From JAMCZZ01 sp964363695 (GTDB lineage: Bacteria > Patescibacteriota > UBA1384 > XYA2-FULL-43-10 > 1-14-0-10-43-13), in assembly GCA_964363695.1 (NCBI GenBank), contig CAYIJI010000006.1, positions 1-28,355 on the forward strand: 28,355 bases of DNA, in the 5' to 3' direction. The first letter of the stretch is position 1. Each line of letters opens with the position of its first letter. Positions 14,348-21,206 of the stretch are shown one piece after another. Both the position numbers and the translations under genes were made by a program. A model generated the notes under the pieces. It saw nothing but the letters and a program-made list of their open reading frames with translations. It searched no databases and was not told the origin of the DNA.

Positions 14348-15073
14348 ATGCTCGAAGTTAAGATTGAGAAAATTTTGCCTATAACTGAAGCAAGGGATTC
14401 ATTCAATAAATTGATTGATGAAGTAGAAGGGACGGACGAGCTGTACGTTTTTACAAAAAATGGAAAGCCTGCAGCTGTCTTAGTCGGCGTCCATCATTTA
14501 GAAAAATTAACCGGTACAAGCAAGGAGGAATTAATGGATCAAACAACTATGCCTGCATCAAACGATGACAGTGGGGCACCAATGACACCAACAGATAGCG
14601 CGACTGACAATAGCCAGAAACCAGAAGAAAGCGCGACTATGTCACCGGAAATAAAAATAGACCCATCTGCAACGGAGGCGCTTCCAGAAAAAGAGCCGGA
14701 GAAACCAACGTTCGGAGAAGAAGTTCCTTTGGGCTCTGAATCAACGCAAACACCGGTAAGCACACCCGACGTAACCACCACACAGCAATCGGGAGCAACT
14801 GCCAGCCCGTTAGAAACTCCAGCCGCTTCTACGAGCACAGATAACACACCGGTAGAAGATCCGCTTGATTTCTTGAGTGATTCAGATGCAGATCCAATAC
14901 CAGCCACACCGGAAGTCCCTGCTGTAACAACTAACCTCGCAATGAGCACCCCTCCGGCAATGCCTGCCGGTGATCCCATGCAAGCACCAGCTGCAACCGG
15001 GCCATCTCCTATGCCTAGTCCTGAAACCCCTGCTGCAGATCCGACATTTCCTCCAACTCAAACACAGCAATAA
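14348..15073 (+). CDS. Phd/YefM-like domain fused to a long disordered Pro/Thr/Ala-rich tail
   Basis: I choose the second of two close in-frame ATGs because AAGGAGG lies six bases upstream of it; it overlaps nothing and gives 241 aa. Residues 1-65 match the Phd/YefM antitoxin fold (ILPITEARDSFNKLIDEVE, then VFTKNGKPAAVLVGVHHLEKL), which normally dimerises and binds operator DNA. The remaining roughly 175 residues are acidic and dominated by P, T, A, S and D, with no hydrophobic core. Normal antitoxins have a short toxin-binding tail. No toxin gene adjoins it and a terminator follows directly, so it is a single-gene unit. It may be a regulator with a disordered interaction tail; its function is unknown. 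Confidence 0.82.
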   Translation: MLEVKIEKILPITEARDSFNKLIDEVEGTDELYVFTKNGKPAAVLVGVHHLEKLTGTSKEELMDQTTMPASNDDSGAPMTPTDSATDNSQKPEESATMSPEIKIDPSATEALPEKEPEKPTFGEEVPLGSESTQTPVSTPDVTTTQQSGATASPLETPAASTSTDNTPVEDPLDFLSDSDADPIPATPEVPAVTTNLAMSTPPAMPAGDPMQAPAATGPSPMPSPETPAADPTFPPTQTQQ

Positions 15074-15114
15074 GCTGGTAAGAATTAAGCAAATAAGCTG
15101 TGAATTGTTCTATT

Positions 15115-15149
15115 TAAAAAAATCCTCGAACTATTCGGGGATTTTTTAA
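15115..15149 (+). terminator. Rho-independent terminator
   Basis: An A-rich 5' arm (AAAAATCCTCGA) pairs with TCGGGGATTTTTT over a 4- to 5-base loop, with one G-U pair, and ends in a run of six T. It stands about 40 bases after the Phd-like gene and would work well on the plus strand. Confidence 0.88.
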
Positions 15150-15163
15150 TATCAACAAGGCTT

Positions 15164-15251
15164 GTCATTCCCGTGAAGACGGGAATCCAGAAAATACGCA
15201 GGCAAACCAACTCTCTGGATCCCGGATCTCAAGCTTGCAGTCCGAGATGAC
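15164..15251. repeat. Family A palindromic repeat
   Basis: GTCATTCCCGTGAAGACGGG hairpin, then CCAG, a variable centre, CTGGATCCCGG, and a terminal GAGATGAC. It separates the terminator from the end of dedA. Confidence 0.85.
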
Positions 15252-15269
15252 GAAAGTTAAGTAATTGGA

Positions 15270-15908
15270 TCATTCATTAGAAATTGTCGCTTCCTTTTTT
15301 GAGTGTTTAATATGCCTCAGCACATATAAAACTATACAAACAATAACCAAGATTCCTATCGATAAGTCAAAATTGTGCAATTTTTCTCTGATTAGCTCCC
15401 AATTATTCCCCATTTTAACACCAAGCCAAGCGAACAGAGCCGTCCAAGGCAGTGCGCCCAAGGTCGTATAGATAGAAAATCTCTTTACATCCATTTTCGA
15501 GATTCCTGCCGGAAACGAAATGTAGGTTCGGACAACCGGCAAAAGCCTGCCAAAGAAAACTGTTAGATCGCCATATTTCATAAACCACTTATCAGCCAAA
15601 TCAAGATCGTGTTTTGAGATTAAGATATATTTACCATATTTCTCTATCAACGGCCTCCCGCCTTTGTAGCCAATCCAGTAAGCCAAGAGGGAGCCGACTA
15701 AGTTTCCCAATGTTCCCATAGCAACAACAACCCAAAACAGCATTTTTCCATCCGCAACCAGGAAGCCGGAAAACGGCATAATTACCTCAGAAGGCATTGG
15801 AATCCCGCAGGATTCAACCAGCATTAAAATAAAAATTCCAAAATAACCGATCTGATCGATCGTTGAAATCACAAACCGTGCTAGCATATCTATAATATCT
15901 GTAACCAT
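15270..15908 (-). CDS. DedA family membrane protein
   Basis: A 212-aa integral membrane protein of the DedA/VTT family, linked to undecaprenyl-phosphate or phospholipid translocation and envelope homeostasis. VESCGIPMPSEV (31-42) supplies the conserved acidic residue and proline-rich re-entrant loop. FFGRLLPVVRTYISFPAG (118-135) carries the paired arginines R121 and R127 of the second loop. GNLVGSLLAYWIGYKGG (68-84) is also typical. GGAGG before the ATG overlaps the valS stop region, and only 8 bases separate the genes, so it is co-transcribed with valS. Confidence 0.92.
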   Translation of the reverse strand: MVTDIIDMLARFVISTIDQIGYFGIFILMLVESCGIPMPSEVIMPFSGFLVADGKMLFWVVVAMGTLGNLVGSLLAYWIGYKGGRPLIEKYGKYILISKHDLDLADKWFMKYGDLTVFFGRLLPVVRTYISFPAGISKMDVKRFSIYTTLGALPWTALFAWLGVKMGNNWELIREKLHNFDLSIGILVIVCIVLYVLRHIKHSKKEATISNE

Positions 15909-15916
15909 TTCCCTCC

Positions 15917-18349
15917 TTATTTAGGCCAATTCGAGATCATTATGGACTCGGACAACTTCGGATAGATATCTCTGAGCTCTTGCCAAACTGCTTCAGTTAC
16001 AAAGGGAACGAATGGATGAAGCATAATAAGCGTTTCAAAGAGAACTTTGATCAATAATTTTTTGGTGTTTTCTTTTACTTTCTCATCCTGAAAAACCACA
16101 CTGTCATCCTCGGGCTTGACCCGGGGATCCAAGATAGTATTTTTCTGGATTCCCGCCTTCGCGGGAATGACAGATTGAAGTTGACCTTTTGATGCTTCAA
16201 TATAGACATCGCAAAAATCATGCCAGAAATAGTCATAAATTTCTTCGCCAGCATGAGAAAATCGGTACTCATCTAGCTTTTTACCGATCGATTTTTTAAC
16301 TTCCTCGTGCTTTTTTAATATTTCTTTATCTGGACCAGTCAATAGTTCTTCATCAATATCTAAATTATCGATTTTTATTTCGCCAATTTCTCCGCTTTGG
16401 ATATCGCCGCCAGAAACCCGAAGCATTACAAAGCGGGAAGCATTCCAAATTTTATTAGAGAAATTTCGATAGCCTTTAATTTTCGATTCGCCAAGTGCTA
16501 CATCTTGGCCAGGAGTAGACCCAACAACTAAAGCCATACGCAAAGCATCCGTGCCATATTTATCTATTAAATCGATGGGGTCCAAAACGTTACCGAGAGA
16601 CTTGCTCATCTTTCGATTGTGTTCATCTCGAACTAAGCCATGCAAATAAACCGTTTCAAACGGAATTTTACCAGTCAATTCCAGCCCCATCATAATCATT
16701 CGAGCAACCCAAAAGAATAAAATATCATAACCGGTTTCAAGCACGTTTGTCGGATAAAAATACTGATAATCCTTGTCTGTAATTCCTGGTGCATATTCGA
16801 ACGGATGTTCAACAGGCTTGCCCCGCGAAGCTTCAGCGTAGTGGGGCCAGCCCAATGTTGAAAACGGCCATAAAGAAGATGAAAACCAGGTGTCGAGGAC
16901 ATCGGGATCTTGAGTCCAATTTTCAATATCGGCCGGCGGCTCAACACCAATATAGATATCTTTTTGGTCATTTAATGTTTTGTCATTTGAATTTTCATTA
17001 GAAATTAGAAATTTGGAATTAGAAATTGCTTCCTTTCGGTACCAGACAGGAAGCCTATGCCCCCACCAAAGCTGTCTAGAGATGCACCAATCGCGAATGT
17101 TGTCCATCCAATGAAAATATACTTTATCAAAACGTTCCGGAATGATCTTAATTTCACCAGATTTAACCGCTTCTTTAGCTTTCTTAGCCAATGGCTGCAT
17201 TTTCACAAACCATTGCAAGGAAGGTAAAGGCTCAATTGTGCTTCCGCATCTATAGCAAACACTAAGGTTATTGGTATAATTTTCTTCCTTTTCGAGTAGA
17301 TTATTTGCTCTTAAATATTCGAGTAGCTTTTCAGCAGCTTCTTTCGTCTTTAATCCTTCGTATTTGCCGGCCTCTTCAGTCATTTTACCATTTTCGTTTA
17401 TGACTTTGATTTTTTCCAGCTTGTGATCTTCAGCCAATTTCCAGTCCGTCATAGAATGAGCTGGAGTTACACCAACCGCTCCAGTCCCAAATTTCATGTC
17501 GATAGATCTGTCGGCAATCACCTTTATTTGGCGCTTTACGCCATCAATATCAACTTCAAATTCTTTTCCAACATACTGTTCATATCTCTTATCACTTGGG
17601 TTAACAGCGACCGCCGTATCGCCAAGCTTAGTTTCGGGACGCGTGGTTGCAATCGTAATTGGAAAATCTTTATCATACTTAAAATAATATGATTTAGCTG
17701 CCTGCTCGGTATGCTCCACCTCATCATCGGCGATAGCAGTGCGGCACTTTGGACACCAGTTCACAATATAGTTTCCTCGATAAATAAGGCCTTTTTTATA
17801 AAGCCTAACGAAAGCTTCTCTAACTGCTTTATTTAGACCTTCATCGAGAGTAAACCTTTCTCTTGACCAGTCGCAAGACGAGCCAAGCCGGCGAAGTTGA
17901 TTTGTAATTTCCTTACCATATTCTTCTTTCCACTTCCAAACCTCTTCAACAAATTTTTCTCGGCCAAGATCACTCTTTTTGATTCCCTTTTTCTGTAGAG
18001 ATTTATCTACAACAGTTTGTGTTGCGATCCCAGCGTGATCGGTACCGGGCAACCAAAGCGTTGGCTCGCCCAAAAGGCGATGATATCTTGTTAAAATATC
18101 CTCAAGCGTTGAGAACATAGCGTGGCCAAGATGAAGTTTACCCGTCACATTCGCCGGCGGCATCATGATCACAAAAGGTTTACCATCCTTTTCGCGATCA
18201 TATGAAAATAATTCATTCTTACTGTTATCTGTATTCTGTTTTCTGTATTCTGTTACTATTTCAGGCTTAAAATAGCCGGGCTTTTCCCAGTTCTCGTAGA
18301 TTGATTCTTCAAATTTTTGCGGCTCGTAAGCCTTAGGTATCGATTTCAT
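15917..18349 (-). CDS. valS: Valyl-tRNA synthetase with in-frame repeat insertions
   Basis: Class I synthetase charging tRNA-Val (810 aa). The ATP-binding motifs are HLGH (73-76) and KMSKS (580-584). The CP1 editing domain is shown by TTRPET (235-240) and GTGAVGVTPAH (288-298). Two CxxC pairs (199-202 and 365-368) could bind zinc. YFYPTNVLETGYDILFFWVARM is a hallmark of ValS. The C-terminal coiled-coil arm of longer ValS is missing. Four segments look inserted: about 35-48 (EYRKQNTDNSK), 440-466 (AISNSKFLISNENSNDK), 503-522 (HYAEASRGKP) and 726-750 (VIPAKAGIQ...VKPEDD, a family A repeat). All lie outside the catalytic motifs, and the frame stays open throughout. Confidence 0.96.
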   Translation of the reverse strand: MKSIPKAYEPQKFEESIYENWEKPGYFKPEIVTEYRKQNTDNSKNELFSYDREKDGKPFVIMMPPANVTGKLHLGHAMFSTLEDILTRYHRLLGEPTLWLPGTDHAGIATQTVVDKSLQKKGIKKSDLGREKFVEEVWKWKEEYGKEITNQLRRLGSSCDWSRERFTLDEGLNKAVREAFVRLYKKGLIYRGNYIVNWCPKCRTAIADDEVEHTEQAAKSYYFKYDKDFPITIATTRPETKLGDTAVAVNPSDKRYEQYVGKEFEVDIDGVKRQIKVIADRSIDMKFGTGAVGVTPAHSMTDWKLAEDHKLEKIKVINENGKMTEEAGKYEGLKTKEAAEKLLEYLRANNLLEKEENYTNNLSVCYRCGSTIEPLPSLQWFVKMQPLAKKAKEAVKSGEIKIIPERFDKVYFHWMDNIRDWCISRQLWWGHRLPVWYRKEAISNSKFLISNENSNDKTLNDQKDIYIGVEPPADIENWTQDPDVLDTWFSSSLWPFSTLGWPHYAEASRGKPVEHPFEYAPGITDKDYQYFYPTNVLETGYDILFFWVARMIMMGLELTGKIPFETVYLHGLVRDEHNRKMSKSLGNVLDPIDLIDKYGTDALRMALVVGSTPGQDVALGESKIKGYRNFSNKIWNASRFVMLRVSGGDIQSGEIGEIKIDNLDIDEELLTGPDKEILKKHEEVKKSIGKKLDEYRFSHAGEEIYDYFWHDFCDVYIEASKGQLQSVIPAKAGIQKNTILDPRVKPEDDSVVFQDEKVKENTKKLLIKVLFETLIMLHPFVPFVTEAVWQELRDIYPKLSESIMISNWPK
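16100..16174 (-). repeat. Family A repeat inside valS
   Basis: A complete palindromic element, GTCATCCTCGG...GGGATCC...GGATTCCCGCC...GCGGGAATGAC, read through in frame as SVIPAKAGIQ to VKPEDDS (residues 726-750). It lies in the anticodon-binding region between two helices. Confidence 0.92.
16784..17032 (-). repeat. Two further inserted segments inside valS
   Basis: 16952-17032 is a family B repeat (TCATTAGAAATTAGAAATTT pattern) encoding AISNSKFLISN and NDKTLND. 16784-16843 encodes HYAEASRGKPVEHPFEYAPG, between STLGWP and ITDKDYQYFYPT, where ValS proteins normally have only a few residues. The two are separated by normal catalytic-domain sequence. Confidence 0.7.
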
Positions 18350-18551
18350 CGATTATTTTCCAATTTCCATTTCTCAGTTAACATTCATTTTAATATTTTC
18401 CATTTCATCAATTATTAAATAAACAAATGACAAATAAATGAAAAATGATCAATGGACAATGATAAATGTTCCGTCAGGAATAATGTATCACAAGAGAACG
18501 TTAACTTCTAGTTCACGGAGATCAGGTTGTGCTTATCTGTGCTTATCAGTG
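18350..18551. repeat. Family B repeat block and tandem decamers between valS and tsaD
   Basis: 18361-18465 is an AT-rich block in which TTCCATTTCATCAATTATT is mirrored by AAATGAAAAATGATCAATGG, so it can fold back on itself. 18527-18546 contains TGTGCTTATC twice in tandem, running into the last codons of tsaD (NNTDL). No gene is seen here. Confidence 0.65.
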
Positions 18552-20309
18552 TTAAAGATCTGTGTTGTTAAGTTCCAAATTTGAATCAATCTCAATATTT
18601 CCCCAGGTAGAAATATTTCCCTTTTGCAAATGGTAAAAAGCTGCAAGGCCGATCATTGCCGCATTATCACCGGTTAAATCATTTGGCGCGGGCAAAAACT
18701 TTATACTGTTATCCCTGCCTTGCCGGCAGGCAGCTGTATTCTGTATTCTGTCTGCTAACTCACTTCTTAAGCGAGTATTTGCTGCCACTCCCCCAGCTAG
18801 CACAACTGCCTTTGGCTTAAATTTTTCCACCGCTCGCATTGCTTTTGTGACTAAAACATCGACAACTGCATCCTCGAAGGCAGCGCAAATTTCTTGCTTT
18901 TGCTCAAGCGACAAAGAGCCGTCATTCCCGACCCTGATCGGGAATCCGGACTGGATCCCCGCCGGAGCCTGCCCTGAGCTTGCCGAATGGGCGGGGATGA
19001 CAGAATGTGATGTGGGGAGGACAGAATGTGATGCGGGGATGACAAAGTTTAATTGATTTTCTTTTTTGATATCAAGCACTTTTTGCAACACAGCTGTCTT
19101 AAGACCCGAAAAAGAAAAGTTAAATGTCCCATTGTTAAGAATTGGCCGAGGAAAAACAATTCCCTTCGGATATTTTCCATTTGCCATTTCACAATGATCA
19201 TTAATTTTCTCATTTATCATTTTGTCATTTAGATTTGATTTTAAACCTACCTCGCCGGCAGGCGGGTTAGAAATTTTAAATTTTAAATTGTTTCTATGCT
19301 CGCTTGCGAACTTGGAAACTGCTGGTCCACCGGGATAACCTAAATCTAGCAACTTTGCTACTTTATCGAAGGCTTCGCCGGCCGCATCATCCAAAGTTTG
19401 TCCGATCGTTTCGTATTCTCCATGATCTCTCATTACAGTAAGAGAAGTGTGCCCACCAGATACCGTTAATGCTATTAACGGGAAATTCGAAGCACTAAAC
19501 TCGAAACTCGAAATATGTTTTGAATTTTTGTCATTTGGATTTTCTGATTTGTTTAGAATTTCGGATTTCTGATTTCGCCCGTTCGACTGTTGCTCAGGGC
19601 GATCTGAGCTTGTCGAAGATCGGATTTCTCCACCTAAGGCGGAGTATATGTGTCCTTCAATGTGGTTGACTGGGATAATTGGTTTATCAAGCGCATAGGC
19701 CATTGCCTTGGCAGCGTTGAAACCTACTAAAAGAGAACCGATCAAGCCGGGACCGTTGGTAACGGCGATATGAGTAATTTCATTCTGAAGCACCTTTATT
19801 GCTTTAGAATATTTTTCATTTACCATTTCACATTGATCATTTATTTGGTCATTTTTTAATTTATCATTTGGGATTTGATTAGACCCGCCTGCCGGCGAGG
19901 CAGAAATTGGAAATTTGGCCATCGGCTCTGAGGCCTGAACCTCATCGCTCCCATTCGACAGGCTCAGGGCCTGAGTGGAAATCGAAGGCAGGCTCGAATG
20001 AGAATTAGAAATTTTTTGCGATGCAGTAATTAAAGCTTCAGAGATCACTGGAACTATTGCCTCCATATGGGCTCGGCTTGCTACTTCCGGCACAACTCCG
20101 CCAGTCTTGGCATGTAGATCAATTTGGGAATTAATAATGTTCGATAATATGATAGGGCGAAGTCCTGTCATCCCAGACTTGATCTGGGCTCCAGACACTG
20201 GATTCCCGCCTTCGCGGGAATGACAATCAGTGACGCCAATTACAGAAGCAGCCGTCTCATCACAGCTAGTCTCGATTGCTAATATCTTAATGTTTTGTTT
20301 CTTGGTCAT
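18552..20309 (-). CDS. tsaD: tRNA N6-threonylcarbamoyladenosine transferase with six in-frame insertions
   Basis: TsaD/Kae1 transfers threonylcarbamoyl to A37 of ANN-decoding tRNAs. Landmarks are in order: AIETSCDETAAS (11-22), GGVVPEVASRAHME (70-83), TNGPGLIGSLLVG (184-196), the metal-binding HIEGH (H216, H220), SGGHTSL (284-290), LDDAAGEAFDK (306-316), GYPGGP (324-329), FSFSGLKTA (398-406), LAGGVAANTRLR (504-515) and GDNAAMIG (547-554). The length is 585 aa against about 340 for the family. The surplus of about 245 residues is accounted for by insertions at about 25-51, 98-168, 228-275, 343-382, 421-467 and 524-534, all between core motifs and all of repeat type. The enzyme should be functional if the loops are tolerated. 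Confidence 0.95.
   Translation of the reverse strand: MTKKQNIKILAIETSCDETAASVIGVTDCHSREGGNPVSGAQIKSGMTGLRPIILSNIINSQIDLHAKTGGVVPEVASRAHMEAIVPVISEALITASQKISNSHSSLPSISTQALSLSNGSDEVQASEPMAKFPISASPAGGSNQIPNDKLKNDQINDQCEMVNEKYSKAIKVLQNEITHIAVTNGPGLIGSLLVGFNAAKAMAYALDKPIIPVNHIEGHIYSALGGEIRSSTSSDRPEQQSNGRNQKSEILNKSENPNDKNSKHISSFEFSASNFPLIALTVSGGHTSLTVMRDHGEYETIGQTLDDAAGEAFDKVAKLLDLGYPGGPAVSKFASEHRNNLKFKISNPPAGEVGLKSNLNDKMINEKINDHCEMANGKYPKGIVFPRPILNNGTFNFSFSGLKTAVLQKVLDIKKENQLNFVIPASHSVLPTSHSVIPAHSASSGQAPAGIQSGFPIRVGNDGSLSLEQKQEICAAFEDAVVDVLVTKAMRAVEKFKPKAVVLAGGVAANTRLRSELADRIQNTAACRQGRDNSIKFLPAPNDLTGDNAAMIGLAAFYHLQKGNISTWGNIEIDSNLELNNTDL
18708..18740 (-). repeat. Insertion 6 in tsaD (ACAGAATACAG-type)
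   Basis: Encodes about 11 residues around QNTAACRQGR. The DNA contains ACAGAATACAGAATACAG followed by a GCCTGCCGGCAAGGC palindrome. The same ACAGAATAC/ACAGATAA units occur in valS and the FemAB gene. Confidence 0.65.
18909..19049 (-). repeat. Insertion 5 in tsaD (family A, compound)
   Basis: A family A element with a partial tandem of its GGGGATGACA end, in which HSV recurs in VIPASHSVLPTSHSVIPA. The rest of the element then encodes GQAPAGIQSGFPIRVGND. About 47 residues. Confidence 0.85.
19164..19283 (-). repeat. Insertion 4 in tsaD (family B)
   Basis: AT-rich element encoding FKISNPPAGEVG, then NDKMINEKINDHCEMANGKY. It includes a CCTGCCGGCGAGG-type palindrome. It is the same peptide type as insertion 2 and the xerC insertion. 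Confidence 0.85.
19485..19628 (-). repeat. Insertion 3 in tsaD (mixed, GATCTTCGACAAGCTCAGATC palindrome and AT-rich part)
   Basis: About 48 residues from SSTSSDRPEQ to FEFSASNF. The first part is a fold-back sequence centred on GACAAGCTC, and the second contains TTCGAGTTTAGTGCTTCGAA, which also occurs in altered form in the xerC insertion 2. Confidence 0.78.
19806..20018 (-). repeat. Insertion 2 in tsaD (largest, compound)
   Basis: About 71 residues. It is a GAGCCTG/CAGGCTC-type fold-back part (LPSISTQALSLSNGSDEVQ) followed by a family B part encoding NDKLKNDQINDQCEMVNEKY. It probably represents at least two successive insertions. Confidence 0.82.
20157..20237 (-). repeat. Insertion 1 in tsaD (family A)
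   Basis: A clean family A element with GTCATTCCCGCGAAGGCGGG and CAGACTTGATCTGGG parts, encoding CHSREGGNPVSG and QIKSGMTG. It is read in the opposite orientation to the valS copy, so the same element gives a different peptide. Confidence 0.92.
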
Positions 20310-20380
20310 TAAATTTCTTGTCCTGCGTAGCTCAAAGAACGAAGTAGGATAATTTCTTTATTTTTCATAATTTGATGGGT

Positions 20381-20411
20381 GTGTGCTCGGCCGTTTTACG
20401 GCCGAGCACAC
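20381..20411. terminator. Strong GC-rich hairpin between the small membrane protein and tsaD
   Basis: A perfect 13-bp stem (20381-20393 with 20399-20411) closes a TTTTA loop. No T run follows on either strand, so it may act as a transcript-end stabiliser or a weak terminator rather than a classical terminator. Confidence 0.45.
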
Positions 20412-20446
20412 CGAAAGACATTTGTGCTCCGCACAATCTGCGACCA

Positions 20447-20719
20447 TTAATCCTCCGCAATTGGGATGAAGCACCCGGTAAGAATGCGGCCCCATAAGAA
20501 CAACCCCAAGGTCACTCCTATCAGAAGCGCGATCAAGTAGACGATCCAGTTGCTTGCAAAGACAACGATTAGTCTCCCCAGAACAACTATCAGCAACACT
20601 TCCCAAACTCGATACCTAATGGCTTCTGCCTTATCTGTATAAGGGCCGTCAGCATACCAGTTAAGCAGGGGAACCAGAAAGCCGACATTAAGCCAAAACA
20701 ACACCCATACTATGATCAT
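20447..20719 (-). CDS. Small hypothetical membrane protein
   Basis: I do not recognise a family. I start at the ATG giving MIIVWVLFWLNVGF (90 aa), because AAGGGAG lies eight bases upstream; two earlier in-frame starts exist, the furthest a TTG. The protein has three hydrophobic stretches: residues 1-17, and two adjoining ones between about 40 and 77, separated by a charged loop with YTDKAEAIRYRVWE. A possible promoter, TTGCTT-17-TATAGC, lies upstream on the minus strand. It is somewhat richer in GC than its neighbours. It could be a small envelope protein; function unknown. Confidence 0.55.
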   Translation of the reverse strand: MIIVWVLFWLNVGFLVPLLNWYADGPYTDKAEAIRYRVWEVLLIVVLGRLIVVFASNWIVYLIALLIGVTLGLFLWGRILTGCFIPIAED

Positions 20720-20787
20720 CTCGCCTTCTCCCTTCATAGGTTCTAAAATAGCTATACCATTTACGCTCAATTAAAGCAACTTATTGT

Positions 20788-21009
20788 TTGTTGCGTAACC
20801 ATTCACTGTACCGTAATTTCTACTTTCGTCATCCACGTTTCTCCTTGTGTCATCCCCGCCATTCGACTCTGAGCCCATCGCTCATGGTTCGAAGAGTGAA
20901 GACGGGGATCCAGGATAGTAAAATATCAAAACTATTAGTAGATTCCCGTCGGAGTTTACCCCGTACTCCGATACGAGGCGGGAATGACAGTGAATGGTTA
21001 CATTGTTGC
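20788..21009. mobile_element. Inverted-repeat element with family A core and direct repeats
   Basis: GTAACCATTCACTGT (20795-20809) and its perfect complement (20987-21001) enclose a family A-type core (GTCATCC...GGGAATGACAG). The heptamer TTGTTGC lies directly outside the left arm (20788-20794) and one base outside the right arm (21003-21009), which looks like a target-site duplication. The 430-base gap from 20771 to 21200 otherwise holds only the palindrome at 21045 and another family A copy. Confidence 0.6.
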
Positions 21010-21044
21010 AAATAAATTGTGCTCATTTTTCATATTTTCAAATT

Positions 21045-21082
21045 TATGATAAAAAAGTAGCGTACGCTACTTTTTTATCATA
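21045..21082. terminator. Bidirectional terminator-like perfect palindrome
   Basis: A 38-bp perfect palindrome centred on AGCGTACGCT. Each arm ends in a run of six A or T, so transcripts from either strand would form a GC-centred stem ending in U. There is no gene immediately beside it, so it insulates the small membrane gene region from the FemAB/murE region. Confidence 0.7.
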
Positions 21083-21133
21083 ATACCGATACCCTCGACT
21101 AACTAGGGCTAATTTGATACTCTAAAAATAGGT

Positions 21134-21206
21134 GTCATCCCCGCGAAGGCGGGGATCCAAGATAGTAAGTTATTAGCAGTAGATTCCCGACTACTCGGGA
21201 ATGACA
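21134..21206. repeat. Family A repeat overlapping the FemAB gene start
   Basis: GTCATCCCCGCGAAGGCGGG, GATCC, a variable centre, then GATTCCCGACTACTCGGGAA and ATGACA. The final ATGACA provides the first possible start codon of the next gene. Confidence 0.88.

Noticed and set aside
14539..14979. Minus-strand 146-codon frame opposite the Phd-like gene
   Set aside because: A shadow of the low-complexity tail; its S/V/G-rich translation mirrors the P/T/A codons, and it has no ribosome site or promoter.
18552..20309. tsaD as a pseudogene broken by insertions
   Set aside because: No stop or frameshift, and all catalytic and metal-binding motifs are present in order, so decay is not supported.
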